Assembly (NCBI GenBank): GCA_039111635.1
Contig: JBCAQO010000002.1
Span: 3,348,001-3,412,000 of the forward strand
Source of the DNA: Heterobasidion occidentale
Lineage: Eukaryota; Basidiomycota; Agaricomycetes; Russulales; Bondarzewiaceae
Direction of reading: 5' to 3'
Length of the DNA: 64,000 bases
The position numbers and the translations under genes were made by a program. This document shows, in pieces, positions 58,573-64,000 of this stretch (positions are counted from its first letter, which is position 1; each line of letters opens with the position of its first letter). The notes below the pieces were generated by a model that was not told the DNA's origin, searched no databases, and worked only from the letters and a program-made list of their open reading frames with translations.

Positions 58573-61500
58573 CATCGACTTTCGCCTTGATTGTCTTTCG
58601 TCTCCTTTTACGACCCTCGCACGCACTCGCATACATCTACCTCTTCCTGCACGCCTTGTCCACCCCCACTCTATCGTAATCATAATTGGAGGATACTTCG
58701 AACAAACTCGAGCCTTTTTTTGGCTCTCTCGCAAATGTGCTATGCACGACGGAGCGCTCGGTATGTTGATCTATACGCAGCCAGATTGAGTATATGCGCG
58801 CGGAGCAGTGCAGAAAAGGGCCTTTGGCAGTACAGAACGACTACAAAAGAGACGGTGCGTACACACTAATCAGCCCGTATTATATGCATATCCTGCTTGT
58901 CGTGTATTCCCCCAAATTACCCCAGATTGGCATCTCATACGGGTCATGCTCCCCTGCACTTCCTAGGCGCGCGCCGCCCTCTCCCCGCGTCTGCGGCTCA
59001 CGTACGCGTCTCCAAATGTCGGATGTCGACAGCCCGTTTGGGAATTTCTCAGGTGTTCGCCGTGAAGCGCACGGTCAGTATTTCCAGTTCGACCTGGTAC
59101 GTACCGCCAGATGTCCTTCAGGTGTACGACCTCGCGTCGAGCGTGGCATACGCTGTTCCCCACGCTTCCTCTCCGCCGGCCACAGGCAGTGCGGTTCTTC
59201 AAGCTTCAGGGGCTAGCGAGCGCGATGGGCTCCCGGACGATGAGGTAGATAACTTTTTTACTCGCCTTGGCGCTCGCGTGCCCCATACCGCACCCTTTGG
59301 ATCGCGCTTCTTGCGTTGGATTTGTAATTTGGGTACATGCGTGCGTGCTCCAGCTTTTCCTGTTCGGTCGGTTATTGGTCTGAGAGAAACCGTGTGTCGA
59401 CCAGGTCGGGCCAAACATCCCGCACTCTACAAGGTTACAAGAGTGGAAGGCTGTCTTGCTAGTGGGTCTTGATTGTCTGTGCCTTGGCCCATTCCTCCCA
59501 CTGTCGATATAGATGCTTTCCTAATACATCACTGTGCTCCCCTGAATCCACCTCAGAGCAGTAGATTTGGTAGGTGGGCGCATGCCGATGACCAATCCAC
59601 GGTGGGCCCAAATCCAGCATGGAATGCACGTTTCCACTGGGACGCTTCCACGTCCCCAACAACCCAGTCACCCCATTTTCGACCACCCCTCGACCAGAGT
59701 TTGAGGTTCCTGCAATTGCCTTAGTCCGGTCGGAGGTGGAGGGCTTCAATTGCTTATACCGAGTGCGTTCAGCACGATGGGCAATTGTTGCATTCGAACT
59801 TGACGTGGATTGGTTGTCGGTAGGGGTCTTGTGGACCCCGAGCCTCTTGACTCATTGTGCGATAGGTGTCCCGCTAGATCCAGGGTTCGGTGGGCGTAAC
59901 GACGCTATGTCAATGGCTGGCTGCATGGAGACACGGGTAGGACAACGGGCGCTTGGGCATGAGGCCGAGGCCAGGGAAGCTGGTCCGGCTGAGGTCGACT
60001 TGATATTCCAAACCGCGGCGGACCCCATCAAGGCGAATGGAATATGTGTGCGAGGTATTTGTTCACGGCGGACGACGGGGATGAACTGGTAGGCTCATTT
60101 GCCGAGCGGCAAGTGTGCAGCGGGCGCGTACGAGGGGTCATCGAAGTGCTGTGGGGTGCGCGATACCGCGTCATTACTTGGTGTATTTGGTGTATGCATC
60201 GGCCGGTCATGACGGGCTGCGTAAGGTATGCATTCTTCAAGCTTGACGATCGAATCATGCGCTGACGCTCGGAGCTTTCGGTGGACCATGTCTGAGTACG
60301 CATCTCGAAGGCGACGCGCTAGGTAAGGAGGAGATCCGCGCAAGCTGTCTGAGAAGGGACCATGATCCCCATCATGTACCATGTCCACTTTCGAAAGGCG
60401 CGTCGGGTGAAAGGACAAGGGTCTTGGTTTCCAGCGTGTCGGCTATCAACTGGGCCCAACGACACTAATTCCCGCGGGGAGGCACCTGTAGCGGAGAAGA
60501 TGGAGTCAGCGCGCCGTTCTCGCCATGCATGATCGGAGGCCTTGAGGGAAGAGACAGGCAGCTGGTGCTCACCTTCTAGACGCCAACTTCACCATCCACT
60601 ATGGACACCCCGACTGTCGCCTCCGCGCGGCGCGCATCCCGGACCTGTGCTCTGTGGACCAAACTCCGTACTTCTCTTCCACCTGTGCTCTGTTTCTCTC
60701 CCAGACGGCGGGATACCTGACCTCCTGTCATTCTAGGATTTGAGACACCTATCACGGCGCCTAAGGACCATCAAGTATAAGGAGAGTGGCGGGGTGCCGC
60801 ATCCCTTGCAGGACTACCAGGACCCTCCTTTCTGCCCGTCCTCAACCCATGTACAACAATCCACTAGTCTGCAACTCTCTCACTGCATGCGTGTAGAGGC
60901 GGCCTCGTCGATGGTGAGGAGGAAAGGTGCATGATCATCGGAGAAATCGAGCAATAGCAAGCTTGTCCAACCCATTCGGCATCCTAGTAGCACGCCTCCT
61001 CGCCTCGTGGACTGGTCCGACGGGGGCATATGTCGTCGACTGTCCACGAACGAGTCCGGCCCTATCCCATTGTCATGCACAGCGCTGCCGGACCTGAACC
61101 CCGTCACTACCTGGTCTGATGAAATGCTTAGGTTATGGTGAGCGTCAGCCGTCTGCAAGCCCACGCATTGCTCTTCGGCGCTAAATCTTTCCTGAGAGCC
61201 TTGCTTGTACTGATGCGATACAGGGCCACCAAGGTATTTCAGGCAGAACGATCATCCGAGGCGAACGGAAGACCAGCAGAGTGTGTGCACCTGCTGAGCA
61301 GACCACTGTGGGTCGAATGTAGGTACGCACCCGGTGCTGCGAGCGGATGGTCGGGAGCCGCGGATGGGTATCACTTTCATGAGCTAGCCGTGACATATGC
61401 AAGGTGGCGCGAGGTACCCACCTCGAACGACGTTGAAGGCTGCTGGGCAATGTATTGCAGTCGGCCGCCGGGTGGTAATCTTGCGATATGGCGGAAGTCG

Positions 61501-62667
61501 AGCGGATGTCGTGGTGTCGCGATATCGGTGCGTGGTAATGAGTACTCGTTTGCTGAGGATTATGTTCACTGTTTTTCACGCCTTATATACTAGTTTTAAT
61601 GTGCGCCACGCTGCAGCGCCTCGTTATGACCTTTGCTACCTTCCCGATCCAAGGGAACCCTCGGCGAGACAATCCTCCCTTTGATTTGTTCGCCAGGCAC
61701 CGGTGTGTTCCAATTTCACTTTGTTCTCTATGAGCTGTGAGTTCTTTTCGGTCTAAGCTTCTGACGTTTGTACCTAGGATCTCAATGTCCGACATCTTAC
61801 GGCCTCTTTGTTTCTTTATGTCTCGACTCGTGCATTTTATTTACCTTGTGTGTGTGGAGCGGGACAGGAACCAAGGACGATTGTCTTCTGCACCTCGCTG
61901 GTGTATCAAACGTCCACACCCGACGAAGGAGTTTCTGCAACACCTGAACATCTGGCTTAGAGACACACGCGATCAAGCTTCTCTCGACCTTGGATTCCTG
62001 CAGAACGCGATCACGTGATGGCGCATTCCGCAACTTCAACGTACCATCCTAGAGTCGCCTAGGCGTCATAAACCCAGCGAACAAAGTGTTTTATCATCAA
62101 ACAAAGATCCAGGGTCCCTTTGTGCACTTTGGCTTTCGGCGCATTACGCCGAAACCCTTTTATCAAATTATGAAATCACCCCGTCGACATCAAAGAAACC
62201 TTGGCTGCCTTTGTGGATGTTTTGAATTGTTCGTATATGCCAGTGGGACCAAGGTTCGGAAGTCGGATCGAAGCGAGGACTCCTGCTTTGATGCAATTCC
62301 GAAGCTGTTGCCTGTTGCTTTGTGTCTCTGTGTGGAGGGGGGTTGTTCGGCCCTGATATCTTTCTTTGTCTCTGTAGCCACAATCGCGGCGGTGCAGCGG
62401 AAGGCATCTCAGACGAGATTAGGTGTTCTGCGTGTCGTCTCGCCTTATACAGATTCACCACCTTAGCCTCATTGGCGCAATTTTTCCTGTTCGTGACGTT
62501 CGGCCCGCGCGTTGTCTACATGTTCATCGCACACATTATGGAATTCTGTAACATATTACGACTGTATTTTGATTTCCCTCATTCGTGTAGTCACTTGAAC
62601 AAGACGTGAAGACGAGATTCAGCAAATAAGCTCGCATGAGGGACAGATGCGAGTGGGAAAAGTAATG
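58573..62667. other. Long region without a convincing gene (about 4.1 kb)
   Basis: Between NAA20 (plus) and IML1 (minus, convergent). Open frames at 58897-59472 (plus, first ATG near 59,020, containing DVLQVYDLASSVAYAV), 60044-60265 (plus) and 61135-61593 (plus) are the longest, but they lack recognisable domains, and their splice signals do not combine into one model. No terminal repeats, transposase or reverse-transcriptase motifs were noticed. It could hold lineage-specific genes, non-coding RNA or decayed sequence. Confidence 0.35.
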
Positions 62668-64000
62668 TTAAATGGACAATGCGGGCGGTTCCTCTGGCAT
62701 GAGGGGTAACAGTGCTAGCTCCTCGTCGTAGAACTTGTTCAGTTCCACCTTATCTGTGCAAAATCTGTGTAACCGTATCCGCAAGTCCTCCGCAGCCGCC
62801 GCAGGCTTCACGTCCTTGATCTTCCCCGATGGACTTGCTCCCATACGTCCCGGACGCATGAGCCTATTGTCAGGAACAAGAAGCCCTGCGAACCCCCGAC
62901 AACCTGCACGAACGCAACGCCAGAGCGATGAACGAATTGAGAGTACTTGAATGGTGCCCGACGGTACGAGTACACAGCGTCGACGTTCGGCGGGTACAAT
63001 TCTGCAGCCTCGATGTCAAGCACGAAGCCAAACTTTCGGAGAAGCGCATATTCGAAATAACGTGTGACTTGGGTTCCTTCGGGTACACGTTTCTCGAGTT
63101 GTGGGACGATAGGTGGTAAGACAGCGAGACGGATGGGGTAGCAGGATTGAAACGGGTTCGTCTGCGCAACGTCGCTTATTTGAGTGACGTAGGCTTCAAC
63201 GAGTCGCAGTCCATGACGCTCAATCGTACGACTCCATTGACGCAAAGATCTTCAATGCAACGTGCAGTCGTACCAATCCAATGGAGTTCGAAGTGAAAGA
63301 CAGTCGAAGCGTTATGCATGATATCGTGGTGGAGGACCAGAGACTCTGCTTGATCGCTTTTCTACAGACCATGTAAGAAATAAATGCGGTTTTGTCCTGA
63401 TGTATGTATGTACCTTATTGGGGTCGATGTCGATGACTATCCTTTGACTCAGTATGAGCCGTTTTATGGTCTTCTTGATGAAAGGCCTTGGGATGCTAGA
63501 GGGATAATGCCCTGAGCGTACATGGCTGTCGTCTGACATTTGCGTGGTCAGTCGGGGTCGGAACCATCCTCTGGGGGTCGATACAACAGCGTACTCTCCC
63601 TTGAGCTGGTAGAAGTAATGCCTTTGGGCCTTCAGTTTTCACACGACACATTGCAAAATTCAAAGGAAGACATACCCATCTAAAAATCCATGCCGCCCTC
63701 TACAATGCTCGAATAGGCCTTGCTTTTGCAATTTAATCCCCCACTCCGCACCCTGATCCCGGCTAGACACATCGCTGAATTCCCGCACAAGCCAGCTGAC
63801 GAACTCTGATCCAATGAATGAATCAGGATATCGTTGCCTGTGCCATCGATGCTCCTTAATTTGCAGGCCGTCCTCCTCCCGCATAGCTTTAGCGATGGCC
63901 GATAGTGACATATACTCGATGTCCCGCTCGCTCTTCATCTTCTTTTTCAACGGGCCTGACGAGTGGATCTCGTCAAGTTGGTTCATAAGATGTTCATCTA
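62668..64000 (-). CDS. IML1: Iml1 (DEPDC5), SEACIT/GATOR1 subunit, 3' part, with apparent frame break
   Basis: C-terminal portion of the GTPase-activating subunit of the complex that inhibits TORC1 when amino acids are scarce; acts at the vacuole. The gene continues past the right edge. The first visible exon ends in the DEP domain (WHRQRYPDSFIGSEFVSWLV, then GLFEHCRGRHGFLDG), followed by HYFYQLKGEYAVV-like and RPFIKKTIKRLILSQ segments, FHFELHWIGTTARCIEDL, QWSRTIERHGLRLVEAYVTQ, and the end with VHRSGVAFVQVVGGSQGFLF. The following piece, NRLMRPGRMGASPSGK to the stop at 62670-62668, lies in another frame. No intron with valid ends and phase explains the switch near 62,866. One extra A in the ACAATAGG segment would join FLT to NRLM. 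Either the assembly lacks a base or the tail is disrupted. Confidence 0.85.

Overview
This is nuclear DNA from a filamentous basidiomycete, most likely an agaricomycete. Most protein-coding genes are split by many short introns (about 35 to 80 bases) with fungal GTRNGT donors and CTAAC/CTGAC-like branch sites. The gene set is typically fungal: ERMES subunit Mdm12, Pho85-type cyclin, Zn2Cys6 factor, Iml1, Asi-like RING ligase. No tRNA, rRNA, CRISPR, plasmid or prophage feature was seen, and no intact transposon. The species cannot be named from the sequence alone. Left part (0.7-27 kb): PAM17 (mitochondrial import motor); a membrane SH3 protein; a very long gene that appears to join a CCCH zinc finger, a Ser-rich linker, ankyrin-like repeats and a ClpB-type AAA+ ATPase; a glutaredoxin-like gene followed after 11 bases by a ZCCHC8-like zinc-knuckle gene; a nucleotide-sugar transporter; MDM12; ELP3; a YND1-type apyrase; a PWWP-like chromatin protein; and a GPI-anchored surface protein. 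Middle part (27-41 kb): a GC-rich stretch holds a Zn2Cys6 transcription factor and about 5.7 kb of gene-free DNA with CCAAT and TATA-like elements, then a CDC4-type F-box/WD40 gene. Right part (41-64 kb): a PPIL1-type cyclophilin divergent from a D-aminoacyl-tRNA deacylase, PGS1 divergent from an Asi-like RING ligase, an AT-hook/coiled-coil protein, a Pcl/Pho80-type cyclin, the NatB catalytic subunit NAA20, about 4 kb with no clear gene, and the 3' end of IML1, which runs off the window. Most genes are unrelated housekeeping genes, so there is no operon-like system. The strongest unusual points are the CCCH-ankyrin-HSP100 fusion with a possible splice-controlled short form, the very tight same-strand gene pairs, a splice acceptor set inside a CAG repeat, and single-base frame breaks in DTD1 and IML1 that look like a lost A and are either assembly errors or real lesions. 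Gene models were spliced by eye; exon junctions given below were checked for phase unless stated otherwise.
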